From Streptomyces sp. NRRL F-5630 (lineage in GTDB: Bacteria > Actinomycetota > Actinomycetes > Streptomycetales > Streptomycetaceae), in contig NZ_JOGO01000002.1 of NCBI RefSeq assembly GCF_000719475.1, positions 1 to 64,000 on the forward strand: 64,000 nucleotides of DNA, written 5' to 3'. Below are positions 20,291-28,261 of this stretch, piece by piece (position 1 is the stretch's first letter; every line of letters starts with the position of its first letter). Under the pieces are notes generated by a model. That model did not search any database and was not told where the DNA came from. It saw nothing but the letters and a program-made list of their open reading frames with translations. A program made the translations under genes and the position numbers.

Positions 20291-20878
20291 GTGGCAGGCA
20301 GGAGCTCCGGGATCGTGGCCGGGCTGACGGCGGCGGCCCTGGCCGGGATCGGTTTCCTCGCCTTCCAGGCGAACGCGAGCGCCCCCGAGCACCTCGCGAA
20401 GGCCCCCCACTCCCCCAGCGCCTCCCCCTCTCCCTCCGCCGGTCCGGACGGCTCCGGCCAGCGCGGCAAGAAGGGCAGCGGCGGCAAGGAGGCTCCGGCG
20501 GCGGTCCCGGCGGACTCCGGCGAGGGCAAGCGGGTCGTGTACGCGCTCGGCGCGGACCGGGTGTGGCTCGTGGACGAGAGCGGCAAGGCGAGCAGGACCT
20601 TCGAGGTCACCCCGAGCACCGTCGATCCCGCGCCCGGCACCTACGCGGTGACCTCACGCGCGGAGGGGGTCGTCGGCTCGGACGGGGTCCGGATCGTCAA
20701 GGTCGTGCGCTTCGCGGTGACCGACGGCGTCGCGATCGGCTTCAGCGCGGCGGCGGACGGCTCGACGCCGAGGCCGGACCCGGGCTCGCGCACGGGCGGC
20801 GTCCGCGAGTCCCTCAAGGACGCGGACGCCATGTGGGACTTCGCGGCGCTGGGCGCGACGGTCGTCGTGGTCAAGTAG
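20291..20878 (+). CDS. L,D-transpeptidase-like protein lacking the catalytic Cys
   Basis: 195 residues. An N-terminal signal anchor (GIVAGLTAAALAGIGFLAFQ) is followed by a Ser/Pro/Gly linker to about residue 78. The C-terminal domain follows the YkuD L,D-transpeptidase pattern: RVWLVDESGKASRTFEV, PAPGTYAV, then DADAMWDFAALGATVVVV. Active enzymes carry SHGCVR before that last segment; here the aligned residues are RTGGVR (167-172), with Thr for His and Gly170 for the catalytic Cys. It is therefore probably a non-catalytic envelope protein. GTG 20291 has GGAGG 7 bases upstream. Divergent from tsaB. Confidence 0.75.
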   Translation: MAGRSSGIVAGLTAAALAGIGFLAFQANASAPEHLAKAPHSPSASPSPSAGPDGSGQRGKKGSGGKEAPAAVPADSGEGKRVVYALGADRVWLVDESGKASRTFEVTPSTVDPAPGTYAVTSRAEGVVGSDGVRIVKVVRFAVTDGVAIGFSAAADGSTPRPDPGSRTGGVRESLKDADAMWDFAALGATVVVVK

Positions 20879-21110
20879 GCGGCCGGGCGCGGGGCGCGTC
20901 CACACGGGCGACGGTACGGACCGCGCGGGGTCCCTCACGTACGGGGCGCGGGGATCTCCAGGACGGGCCTCGCGGGCGCCGGGCGTAGTACGAGGGGCAC
21001 CGGCGGGCGCATCGCGTCAGGCACGTCCCGCAGCGGGGGGCGTCGCGACAGGCTCGTCATACGGCGGGAGGGCATCGCCTCCCTGCGCCCGCCCCCTGAC
21101 ACGTACGGCC

Positions 21111-21290
21111 TCACTCCTCGCGCGTCCCCGTGGGCCCTTCGTCGCGCGCGTCCCTCTCGCTGTCCCGCTCCGCGGGGGACGGCGGGGTGGAGACGGCTGT
21201 CGCCGCGGCGCAGGACTCCAGCAGCGTCCGCATCGAGGGGGCGGCGGGCGGCGTGTGGGGGACTTCCGTGGCGGGTGCGGGGGTCGGCAT
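21111..21290 (-). CDS. small protein of unknown function (59 aa)
   Basis: Opens MPTPAPATEVPHTPPAAPSM, continues with RTLLESCAAATAVSTPPSPA and ends in a charged DSERDARDEGPTGTREE. CAGGAGG lies 5-6 bases before the ATG, and third positions are mostly G/C. It has one Cys and a possible short helix. Family unknown. An 18-bp palindrome lies just upstream. tsaE is upstream on the same strand, 114 bases away. Confidence 0.55.
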   Translation of the reverse strand: MPTPAPATEVPHTPPAAPSMRTLLESCAAATAVSTPPSPAERDSERDARDEGPTGTREE

Positions 21291-21313
21291 GGCTGCCTCC
21301 TGGCATCAGGCGT

Positions 21314-21331
21314 GGTGAGGTAACCCTCACC
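21314..21331. promoter_or_regulatory. palindrome upstream of the 59-aa gene
   Basis: GGTGAGG, four bases (TAAC on the plus strand), CCTCACC. A 7+4+7 perfect inverted repeat 23 bases before the ATG. It could be an operator or an RNA hairpin in the leader. It has partial likeness to actinobacterial iron boxes, not enough to name it. Confidence 0.5.
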
Positions 21332-21404
21332 AGGTCTTGACCCCCATGTGACCACGCGGGCGGCGCGCGACGCAACATCATGCCGACACCGTGTCGGGAA
21401 GCCC

Positions 21405-21965
21405 TCAGACCCCCCGCAGGTTCAGGAGCGCCGCGCCCGCCGCCGGGTCGTCCTGCCAGCGGGCCCCGTACGCGGTGATCGTCACGAGCCGGGGATCGGC
21501 GTCGTCGGCCGCCCCGGCCGCCGGGTCGAGCGCCGTCGCCGTACCCCCGGTGGCCCGGTCGATGCGGATGAGCAGGCGGTCCTCCGTCAGTTCCTCGACC
21601 TTCCCCTCCCCCCACTCGACGACCACGACGGAGTCGGTGAGCGAGACGTCCAGGTCGAGGTCCTCCATCGCGTCGAGCCCGCCGCCGAGCCGGTAGGCGT
21701 CGACGTGGACGAGCGCGGGGCCGTCGCCGAGCGGCGGGTGGACGCGGGCGATGACGAAGGTCGGCGAGGTGACGGCGCCCCGCACCCCGAGCCCCTCCCC
21801 GAGCCCCCGCGTCAGCGTCGTCTTGCCCGCGCCGAGTTCCCCGCTGAGCAGCACGAGATCGCCGGGCCGCAGCAGGGCGGCGAGACGCCGTCCGAGCGCG
21901 GTGGTCTCCTCGGGCCCGGCGAGGGAGAAGGCGGGCAGGACGAGAGCGGTGTTCTGCGGTTCCAT
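21405..21965 (-). CDS. tsaE: tRNA threonylcarbamoyladenosine biosynthesis ATPase TsaE
   Basis: 186 residues. The P-loop is LLSGELGAGKTTLTRGLGEG; the family motif TSPTFVIARVH and the VEWGEGKVEEL segment follow. It provides ATP hydrolysis for the TsaB-TsaD complex. ATG 21965 is used. A GTG three codons earlier is equally possible, and neither has a good ribosome-binding site. The alr, hydrolase, tsaE order on one strand is the usual actinobacterial arrangement. Confidence 0.92.
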   Translation of the reverse strand: MEPQNTALVLPAFSLAGPEETTALGRRLAALLRPGDLVLLSGELGAGKTTLTRGLGEGLGVRGAVTSPTFVIARVHPPLGDGPALVHVDAYRLGGGLDAMEDLDLDVSLTDSVVVVEWGEGKVEELTEDRLLIRIDRATGGTATALDPAAGAADDADPRLVTITAYGARWQDDPAAGAALLNLRGV

Positions 21966-22198
21966 GGGAGGCACGGTAATAGGCGGCGGACGGACCGCCG
22001 TACCGTGCGGGTTCCCCCGGGCCGCGCACGAACCCGTGCGGCGGGGCGTCGCCCCGGAGGCGGGCCGTGCGGCGGGGCGGAGCGGCTCACAGAGACCCGA
22101 CGGGGTTCGTCGATGACGTCACGGAGCGCCTGGGGCGGCGCGCTCTCGCCGCGGGCGCACACCCCGCCGCCGCCGGGCCTCCCTCCTCCCCGCCGCGT

Positions 22199-23344
22199 TC
22201 ACCGCCGCGCCACCGCCTCCAGCAGCCCCGTCATCGCCGCGTTCACCTCGTCCGGGCGCTCCAGGAGGACCAGGTGGCCCGCGCCGGGGACGAGGGTGAG
22301 GTCGGCCTCGGGGAGCGCGCTCGCGAGCGCGCGGCTGTGGCTCGCGGGGGTGATGAGGTCGTCCGTGCCCGCGAGGACGAAGGCGGGGCGGCCCCGGAGG
22401 AGCGGGAGCGCCGCCGTCTTGTCGTGGGCGGCGAAGGCCGGCCAGAAGGCGGCGACGACCTCCATCGGGGTCGCCTCGATCATGCGGGTCGCGAAACGGG
22501 CGAGCACCGGGTCGGTCTCGGCGCCCGCGCCGAAGGAGTAGCGCCGCACGAGCGTGCCGAAGACGTCCGTGACGGCGCGGCGCCCGCGTTCGGCGAGCGC
22601 GGGCGCGGAGCCGAGGGCGCGCAGCACCCCGGGCGCGAGCCGCCGCAGCGCCTCCGCGCCGGGCGCGGGCAGGCCCCAGGCGACCTCGTCGAGCCGCCCG
22701 GCGGAGGTGCCGACGAGGCCGAGCCCGGCGACGCGCTCGCGCACGAGGTCCGGGTACCGCTCGGCGAGCGCCATGACGGTCATGCCGCCCATCGAGTGCC
22801 CGAGCAGGACGAGCGGGCCCGTGGGCGCGGCGGCGTCGATGACGGCCTTGAGGTCGCTGCCGAGCCGGTCGATGGCGGGGGGCGGCGCGCCGGGGGTCCA
22901 GCCGGAGCGGCCGTGTCCGCGCTGGTCCCAGTAGACGGCGCGGGCACGGCCCCGCAGGGCGGCGCGCTGGTGGTGCCAGGAGTCCTGGTTGAGGCAGTAG
23001 CCGTGCGAGAGGACGACGGTGAAGGGCGCCTCTCCCGCGAGCGGCGCGGCCCCGTCCTCGTAGGGGTCCTCGATCTCGTACGCGAGCGGCGTGCCGTCCG
23101 TCGCGAGGGCGGTGCCGGGGGTGCCGCGCAGCGTCCCGTACGGGCTCGTGGCGTCGAGCGCGAGGCGCGCCCGGCGGCGCACGGAGCGTCCCACGGTGAG
23201 CCGTTCGACGGCGACTCCGGCGGCGGCCCCCGCGGCGAGCACGCCGACGGCGGCCCCGAGCACCCCGGCCCGCCGCCGCCCGGGGGCGATCGGCAGCGCC
23301 GGAAGCGGACCGGGAGGCCCGGCGAGAGGTGCGCTGTCGGCCAC
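22199..23344 (-). CDS. alpha/beta hydrolase with N-terminal membrane segment
   Basis: 381 residues from GTG 23344, which follows GGAGGG. A hydrophobic segment (GVLGAAVGVLAAGAAAGVAV) lies near residues 30-50, so it is probably membrane-anchored or exported. The hydrolase fold follows: VVLSHGYCLNQDSW (oxyanion), YWDQRGHGRS, nucleophile Ser in LLGHSMGGM, Asp in VLAGTDDLITP and His in PGAGHLVLLERP. The substrate is unknown. It lies between alr and tsaE. An in-frame extension upstream is made of the tandem repeat at 23366-23457 and is not counted. Confidence 0.85.
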   Translation of the reverse strand: MADSAPLAGPPGPLPALPIAPGRRRAGVLGAAVGVLAAGAAAGVAVERLTVGRSVRRRARLALDATSPYGTLRGTPGTALATDGTPLAYEIEDPYEDGAAPLAGEAPFTVVLSHGYCLNQDSWHHQRAALRGRARAVYWDQRGHGRSGWTPGAPPPAIDRLGSDLKAVIDAAAPTGPLVLLGHSMGGMTVMALAERYPDLVRERVAGLGLVGTSAGRLDEVAWGLPAPGAEALRRLAPGVLRALGSAPALAERGRRAVTDVFGTLVRRYSFGAGAETDPVLARFATRMIEATPMEVVAAFWPAFAAHDKTAALPLLRGRPAFVLAGTDDLITPASHSRALASALPEADLTLVPGAGHLVLLERPDEVNAAMTGLLEAVARR

Positions 23345-23365
23345 GGGGCCCTCCTCGGGGACTCG

Positions 23366-23457
23366 GGTCGTACGGGACGGGCTCGGCCGGTCGTACGGGA
23401 CGGGCTCGGCCGGTCGTACGGGACGGGTTCGTCCGGTCGTACGGGACGGGCTCACGT
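23366..23457. repeat. 23-bp tandem repeat, four units, just after the alr stop
   Basis: Four adjacent units starting at 23366, 23389, 23412 and 23435, sharing GGTCGTACGGGACGGG plus a variable end. The first two are identical. Each unit carries the palindrome CGTACG, so the palindromes are spaced exactly 23 bp apart. The array starts 12 bp beyond the alr stop and ends about 20 bp before the hydrolase start. Confidence 0.9.
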
Positions 23458-23469
23458 TCTACGGGACTG

Positions 23470-24606
23470 TTACCCGTTCAGGTGGACGCGTGGCACGCGG
23501 CCGCCGACGCGCGTGACGATCTCGTAGACGATGGTGTCCGCCGCGCGCGCCCAGTCCTCCGCGCTCGGTTCGCCCTGGTCCCCGGCGCCGAAGAGGACGG
23601 CCTCGCTGCCGGGGGCTGGCGTGTCCCCGCCGAGATCGACGACGAACTGGTCCATCGCGATACGGCCCGCCACGGTGTGCCACTTGCCGTTCACGAGGAC
23701 CGGCCCGGCGCCCGAGGCGTGCCGGGGGACGCCGTCGCCGTAGCCGAGGGGGACGAGGCCGAGCGTCGTGTCGCCGGGCGTGACGTAGAGGTGCCCGTAA
23801 CTGACGCCGTGGCCGCCGGGCACCCGCTTGACAAGGGCGAGCGGGGCGACGAGCCGCATGACGGGGCGGAGGCCGAAGTCGGCGTGCGTGCCCAGGGCGG
23901 GGCTGGGCGAGAGGCCGTACATCGCGATGCCGGGCCGGACGAGGTCGTAGTGGCTCTCGGGGAGGCTGAGGGTGGCGGGCGAGTTGGCGATGTGCCGGAC
24001 CTCCGCGCGGACGCCGAGGCGCGCGGCGAGCCCTGTCATCTCCTCGAAGAGGGTGAGCTGGGCGGCGATGGAGGGGTGTCCGGGCTCGTCGGCGCACGCG
24101 AAGTGCGACCACAGGCCGACGACCCGGACGAGCCCCTCCGCCTGGAGGGCGAGGGCGTTGCCCACGAGGTCCGGCCAGTCGGTGGGCTGGCAGCCGTTGC
24201 GGCCGAGGCCGGTGTCCGCCTTGAGGTGGACACGGGCCGTGCGGCCCGCCGCGCGGGCGGCGGCGGCGACCTCGTCGAGCGCCCACTGCCCGCTCACGGA
24301 GACGTCGATGTCCGCCTCGATCGCGGCGCGCCAGGGACCGCCGGGCGTCCACAGCCAGCACAGGACGCGGCCCTCGACACCCCCGGCGCGCAGCGCGAGC
24401 GCCTCGGCGGGTGTCGCGACGCCGATCCAGCTCGCCCCCGCCTCCCGCGCGGCCCGCGCACAGGCGAGCGCGCCGTGCCCGTACCCGTCGGCCTTCACCA
24501 CCGCCATGAACGCCGCACCCGGCGCGCGCTCCCTCAGCAGGCGGACATTGGCCCGCAGAGCGGCAAGATCGATCTCGGCCCGGGGGCCCTGTGCGGTGGT
24601 GTTCAT
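23470..24606 (-). CDS. alr: alanine racemase
   Basis: 378 residues. A PLP enzyme making D-alanine for peptidoglycan. The PLP lysine is K38 in MAVVKADGYGHGA. The catalytic Tyr lies in GHGVSYGHLY, and the substrate/PLP motifs RPGIAMYGLSP and PLGYGDGVPR are intact. GRIAMDQFVVDLGG is the C-terminal domain signature. ATG 24606. A tandem repeat array follows the stop. Confidence 0.96.
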   Translation of the reverse strand: MNTTAQGPRAEIDLAALRANVRLLRERAPGAAFMAVVKADGYGHGALACARAAREAGASWIGVATPAEALALRAGGVEGRVLCWLWTPGGPWRAAIEADIDVSVSGQWALDEVAAAARAAGRTARVHLKADTGLGRNGCQPTDWPDLVGNALALQAEGLVRVVGLWSHFACADEPGHPSIAAQLTLFEEMTGLAARLGVRAEVRHIANSPATLSLPESHYDLVRPGIAMYGLSPSPALGTHADFGLRPVMRLVAPLALVKRVPGGHGVSYGHLYVTPGDTTLGLVPLGYGDGVPRHASGAGPVLVNGKWHTVAGRIAMDQFVVDLGGDTPAPGSEAVLFGAGDQGEPSAEDWARAADTIVYEIVTRVGGRVPRVHLNG

Positions 24607-24968
24607 CGTGACTCAGTGTCGCACTGCGGCCGAGCGGGGAGCGCGCCAAGGGCGGAGCGGTGTCGGCGCCATGTGCTCGAGGGGCGGGCGTCGTGGCCTG
24701 GCGGGGCGTGCCGCGGCCTCGCGGGGCGGTGTGGCGTGGACGCGGGGGTGTCGTGGCTTGGCGGGGGCGGTGTCGTGGCGGCGTGTCGGCGCGGGAGGCG
24801 GTGCGTGGCGCACGTGTGGGCCGCGCGCGCAGTGGCCGGAACGCACGTGTGCCACGCCGTGGCCCGGGCGCGCGAGCAGGCCGGGCGCCTCGCGTGTGGT
24901 GCGGGCACCGTCCGCACCGCCCGGACGGCGTCCTCCGGGCTCCGGGCTCCGGGCTCCGGGCTCCGGGC
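24607..24968. other. non-coding stretch upstream of alr
   Basis: 362 bp with no credible gene. It is G-rich, with scattered near-copies of GTCGTGGCCTGGCGGGG (about 24699 and 24758). It ends at 24933-24967 in the 7-bp array. The alr promoter should be here; I see no clear -10/-35 pair. Confidence 0.55.
24933..24967. repeat. 7-bp microsatellite, five units, at the Nudix stop codon
   Basis: CTCCGGG repeated five times without interruption. On the minus strand the array begins directly after the TGA of the Nudix gene. Confidence 0.95.
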
Positions 24969-25430
24969 TCAGCTTCGCGCCGCCCCCACCCGCGTTCCCC
25001 ACGTCGGTTCCGCCGCGGCGAGCCAGGCGTCCTGGTGGTCGGCGAGCGGGGTGGTGAGGGGGAGCGGCTGCCAGTGGCAGCGGAAGCGGAGGTTCTCGGC
25101 CGCGGCGTGGTGGTCCCAGTGGTCGGGGCCGCCGCGGGGCGCGTGCAGGAGGAAGTACGTGGTGCGGCGGGGGGCGCCGGTCTCCGGGTGGGGGCGGTGG
25201 TCGACGGCGAGGGCCCGTACGACGCGGGCGCCCTCGACACCCGTCTCCTCGCGCACCTCGCGCAACACGGCCGCGCTCAGTTCCTCGCCGCTCTCCACAC
25301 CCCCCGCGGGGATCCGCGTACCGGCCCCCGGCACACCGACGTGATCGAACACCAGCAACTCGGGCCCACGCGCCCCGTACCGCACGACATAGGCAGCCAC
25401 CCACACCCGGGGCGGAAGAGGGGGATTCAT
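24969..25430 (-). CDS. Nudix hydrolase
   Basis: 153 residues. The Nudix box is intact: GGVESGEELSAAVLREVREE with TGVE following. It hydrolyses a nucleoside diphosphate linked to some moiety; the substrate is unknown. ATG 25430 chosen. There is no clear ribosome-binding site, and an in-frame start at 25472 is possible. A 7-bp microsatellite follows the stop. Confidence 0.85.
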   Translation of the reverse strand: MNPPLPPRVWVAAYVVRYGARGPELLVFDHVGVPGAGTRIPAGGVESGEELSAAVLREVREETGVEGARVVRALAVDHRPHPETGAPRRTTYFLLHAPRGGPDHWDHHAAAENLRFRCHWQPLPLTTPLADHQDAWLAAAEPTWGTRVGAARS

Positions 25431-25555
25431 GGGGGAATTGTGGACACAGCCGAGGGGCTCGTGCCACAACAACGGGGCAACAGCGGATGAACGGTCGCGG
25501 GGCAGGCGGGACGGGTTGACGCCCCGTCGGCGTTTCGTGCGCCCCTTTCACTCCG

Positions 25556-25624
25556 CGCCCGCTCCCCCTCTCACGCCCCGCCCGCTTCCTCTCTCACGCC
25601 ACGCCCGCTCCCCCTCTCACCCCT
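25556..25624. repeat. 23-bp tandem repeat, three units, at the nnrD/E stop codon
   Basis: Units start at 25556, 25579 and 25602, each CGCCCGCTCCCCCTCTCACG with small changes in the second. The TGA of the NAD(P)H-hydrate enzyme (25617-25619 on this strand) lies inside the third unit. Read on the minus strand, each unit carries TGAGAG. Confidence 0.88.
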
Positions 25625-27101
25625 CCCGCACGTCCCGCCACGCCCCCGGGATCGCCTCCGCCACGTCGTATGCCGTGATCGGGGCGCCTCCCCGGCCGCC
25701 GCCCGCCGCGCGCCGGGCCGCCAGGCCGTGGAGGTGGGCGGCGGCGGAGGCCGCGTCGCGCGGGGAGAGGCCGGTGGCGAGGAGGGAGCCGGCGAGGCCG
25801 GAGAGGACATCGCCCGCGCCCGCCGTGGCGAGCCAGGAGGTGCCGGTCGCGTTCACTCGTACGGGGGAGGTGCCGCCGGGGTCGGCGACGAGCGTCGTGG
25901 AGCCCTTGAGGAGCACGGTCGCGCCGAGGCGGTCGGCGAGTTCGCGCACGGCGTCGAGGCGGCGTGCCTCCACGTCCGCGCGGTCGGCGCCGAGGAGCCG
26001 GGCGGCCTCGCCCGCGTGCGGGGTGAGGAGGGTGGGCGCGGTACGGGCGCTGATGCGGTCCGGGCCCGCGAGGCTCAGCGCGTCGGCGTCCATCAGGAGG
26101 GGGACGTCCGTCGCGAGCACGTCGTCGAGCGCGGCGCGCGCCTCGTCCCCGTCGCCGAGCCCCGGCCCCACGACCCACGCCTGCACCCGCCCCGCCTCGG
26201 AGGGCAGCCCCGAGGACACGAGCGTCTCGGGGTGCCGCGCCGTCACCGCGTCCGCCGCGGGCCCCGCGTACCGCACCGCGCCCGCGCCGCCCCGCAGCGC
26301 TCCCGTCACCGCGAGGACCGGCGCCCCCGGATAGCGCGCCGAACCGGCCGCGATCCCCACCACGCCCCGCCGGTACTTGTCGCTCTCCACCCCGGGCACC
26401 GGCAGCAGCGCGGCCACGTCCGCGTACTGGAACGCCTCCAGGTCCGGCGCGCCCGGCTCGATGCCGATCGGCACGAGCCGCAGCGCGCCCACGTGCTCGC
26501 GACCGGGGTCGATGAGCAGTCCGGGCTTGTAGGTGCCGAAGGTGACCGTCGCGTCGGCCCGCACCGCCTCCCCGTCGACCTCGCCGCTGTCCGCGTCGAT
26601 GCCGCTCGGCAGATCGACGGCGAGGAGCGCGGGGCGGCCCTCGTGGGCCGCCCGCGCCAGGCGCGCCGCGACGGGCCGCAGCCCGCCCTTGCCGCCGATG
26701 CCGACGATCCCGTCGAGCACGAGGTCCGCCTCGCGCACCCGCCGCGTCACCTCGCCGGGCACGTCGGCCCCTTCGGCGCCTTCCGGCGCTTCGAGGACGA
26801 GCCCGCCCGCCGCGCGCAGCGCCGCGAGGCCGCCCGCGTGGGCGCGCGCGGGCGAGAGCAGGACGGCGGTGACGCCCGCGCCGCGGCGGGCGAGGGCGGC
26901 GCCCGCGTAGAGCGTGTCGCCGCCGTTGTCGCCGCTGCCGACGAGGAGGCAGACGCGACTGCCGTAGACCCGGCCGAGCAGTTCGGCGGCGGCGGTCGCG
27001 AGCCCCGTGGCGGCGCGCGCCATGAGCGCCCCGTCCGGCAGTCGGTCCATGAGCCGTTTCTCGGCGGCCCGTACGGTCTCCACGCGGTGAGCGGTACGCA
27101 T
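25617..27101 (-). CDS. nnr: bifunctional NAD(P)H-hydrate epimerase / ADP-dependent dehydratase
   Basis: 494 residues, repairing hydrated NAD(P)H. The N-terminal epimerase (about 1-210) has LLVGSGDNGGDTLYAGAAL, DGIVGIGGKG and DLPSGIDADSGEVDG. The C-terminal dehydratase (about 225-490; ribokinase-like) has AAGSARYPGAPVLAVTGALR, PTLLTPHAGEAARLL, VLLKGSTTLVADP and the anion hole WLATAGAGDVLSG. This fusion is the normal bacterial form. ATG 27101 is used; ribosome-binding site weak. Context: alr and glmS lie in the same conserved run. Confidence 0.93.
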   Translation of the reverse strand: MRTAHRVETVRAAEKRLMDRLPDGALMARAATGLATAAAELLGRVYGSRVCLLVGSGDNGGDTLYAGAALARRGAGVTAVLLSPARAHAGGLAALRAAGGLVLEAPEGAEGADVPGEVTRRVREADLVLDGIVGIGGKGGLRPVAARLARAAHEGRPALLAVDLPSGIDADSGEVDGEAVRADATVTFGTYKPGLLIDPGREHVGALRLVPIGIEPGAPDLEAFQYADVAALLPVPGVESDKYRRGVVGIAAGSARYPGAPVLAVTGALRGGAGAVRYAGPAADAVTARHPETLVSSGLPSEAGRVQAWVVGPGLGDGDEARAALDDVLATDVPLLMDADALSLAGPDRISARTAPTLLTPHAGEAARLLGADRADVEARRLDAVRELADRLGATVLLKGSTTLVADPGGTSPVRVNATGTSWLATAGAGDVLSGLAGSLLATGLSPRDAASAAAHLHGLAARRAAGGGRGGAPITAYDVAEAIPGAWRDVREG

Positions 27102-27269
27102 GGTGTCGAGTTTCCCGCAGCGCCCGCCGGTACGCACGGGCAGCCCGGACTGCTTCCGCACGGGCCCGGCCCGGACCGGTTCCTGCGCGGCCCGACGCGG
27201 TTCCGTGCGGGTTCCGTACGGGCAGGTCGGCGCCGGTCCCCGGCGGTCCGGCACCGGCTCCGCGGCTGG

Positions 27270-28154
27270 TCAGTACGAGTGCTCGGCGGTCACCTCCGCG
27301 GATACGTCGAGGGCACGCCGCGCCGCGTCGCCGCCCAGGTCGAGCAGGGTCTGCACGAGCGCGTCGACCACCGCGAGGTGGGCGAGGCGGCTCGCGACCG
27401 CCTCCAGGCCGAGGACGAGGTCCTGTCCGCCCGCCACGAGCACGCAGTCGCTCGTCTCGGTGAGCGGGGAGCGGACGTAGCTGGTCAGGGCGAGGACGGC
27501 GGCGCCCTGGAGGCGGGCGCGGCGGGCCGCGTCCACGGTGGAGCGTGTCGCCCCCGTGTGGCTCACCGCGAGGCACACCGAGCTGTCGGTGAGCAGCCCG
27601 GCGGAGAGCTGCGCGGTGAGGGGGTCGGTGGGGGCGTCCACGGCCCGGCCCACCGCGCGCAGCCGGTACGCGGCGTCGGCCACGACGGGTTGTGAGAGGC
27701 CGGCGCCCACGACGAGGACCCTGTTCGCCCCGTGCAGCAGGCGCGCGGCCTCGCCGAGCCGCGCGGGGGGCAGGGTGGTGCGCAGCCCGTCGAGCGCCTC
27801 GCGGCTCGCGGCGAGTGTCGAGGCGAGGGCGCGCGCCGCCGGATCGGCCGCGTCCCCGGAATCCCCGGCCTCACCGGCCGTCCCCAACTCCGCCACCGGT
27901 CGGGGCGTCTGGCGGGCGGCGGCGATCTTCAGCTCCTGGAAGCCGCGGAATTCGAGCCGCTGACACGTGCGCACGACCGAGGAGGGCGCCGTCTCGGCGA
28001 GCGCGGCGACCTCGCTCACGCTCAGCCCGACGAGGCCGCCCCCCAGGTCGAGCACGGTGTGCGCGACGCGCGCCTCGGCGCCGCTCAGCCCCGAGAGGTG
28101 GGAGCGGATGTGCGCGGCGAGGTCGGCCGGTCTCTTCTCGGAATTCTGTTCCAC
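27270..28154 (-). CDS. MurR/RpiR-family SIS-domain transcriptional regulator
   Basis: 294 residues. The N-terminal HTH_6 (LSGAEARVAHTVLDLGGGLV, LSVSEVAALAETAPSSVVRT) is joined by a Pro/Ala/Asp-rich linker to a SIS phosphosugar-binding domain (VLVVGAGLSQPVVADAAYRL, SVCLAVSHTGATRSTVDAAR). It probably senses a phosphosugar. GTG 28154 has no ribosome-binding site. TACACT lies 6 bases upstream, so the mRNA may be leaderless. Two similar inverted repeats flank this start, and a divergent EamA transporter follows. Confidence 0.9.
   Translation of the reverse strand: MEQNSEKRPADLAAHIRSHLSGLSGAEARVAHTVLDLGGGLVGLSVSEVAALAETAPSSVVRTCQRLEFRGFQELKIAAARQTPRPVAELGTAGEAGDSGDAADPAARALASTLAASREALDGLRTTLPPARLGEAARLLHGANRVLVVGAGLSQPVVADAAYRLRAVGRAVDAPTDPLTAQLSAGLLTDSSVCLAVSHTGATRSTVDAARRARLQGAAVLALTSYVRSPLTETSDCVLVAGGQDLVLGLEAVASRLAHLAVVDALVQTLLDLGGDAARRALDVSAEVTAEHSY
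28140..28152. promoter_or_regulatory. operator candidate 1 of the RpiR regulator
   Basis: GGAATTCTGTTCC, an inverted repeat (GGAA-N5-TTCC) overlapping the regulator's own start codon. Confidence 0.55.
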
Positions 28155-28170
28155 GAAAGTAGTGTACCTT

Positions 28171-28183
28171 GGAATTCGGTTCC
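28171..28183. promoter_or_regulatory. operator candidate 2 of the RpiR regulator
   Basis: GGAATTCGGTTCC, differing from the first site by one base. It lies 31 bp away, about three helical turns, so both sites face the same side of the DNA. Confidence 0.55.
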
Positions 28184-28261
28184 GTACTCGCCGTGCCGGA
28201 TGGAACGGCGAGCGGGGAACCGCGTGCCCGAGCCGACCCCCCATGGAAGAAGGAGACCCGT

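Noticed and set aside
21314..21331. Iron box (DmdR/IdeR site)
   Set aside because: Only about 12 of 19 consensus positions fit when the full site is considered; kept as an unnamed palindrome.
23366..23457. CRISPR array
   Set aside because: Units are directly adjacent with no spacers, and no cas gene is present. It is a plain tandem repeat.
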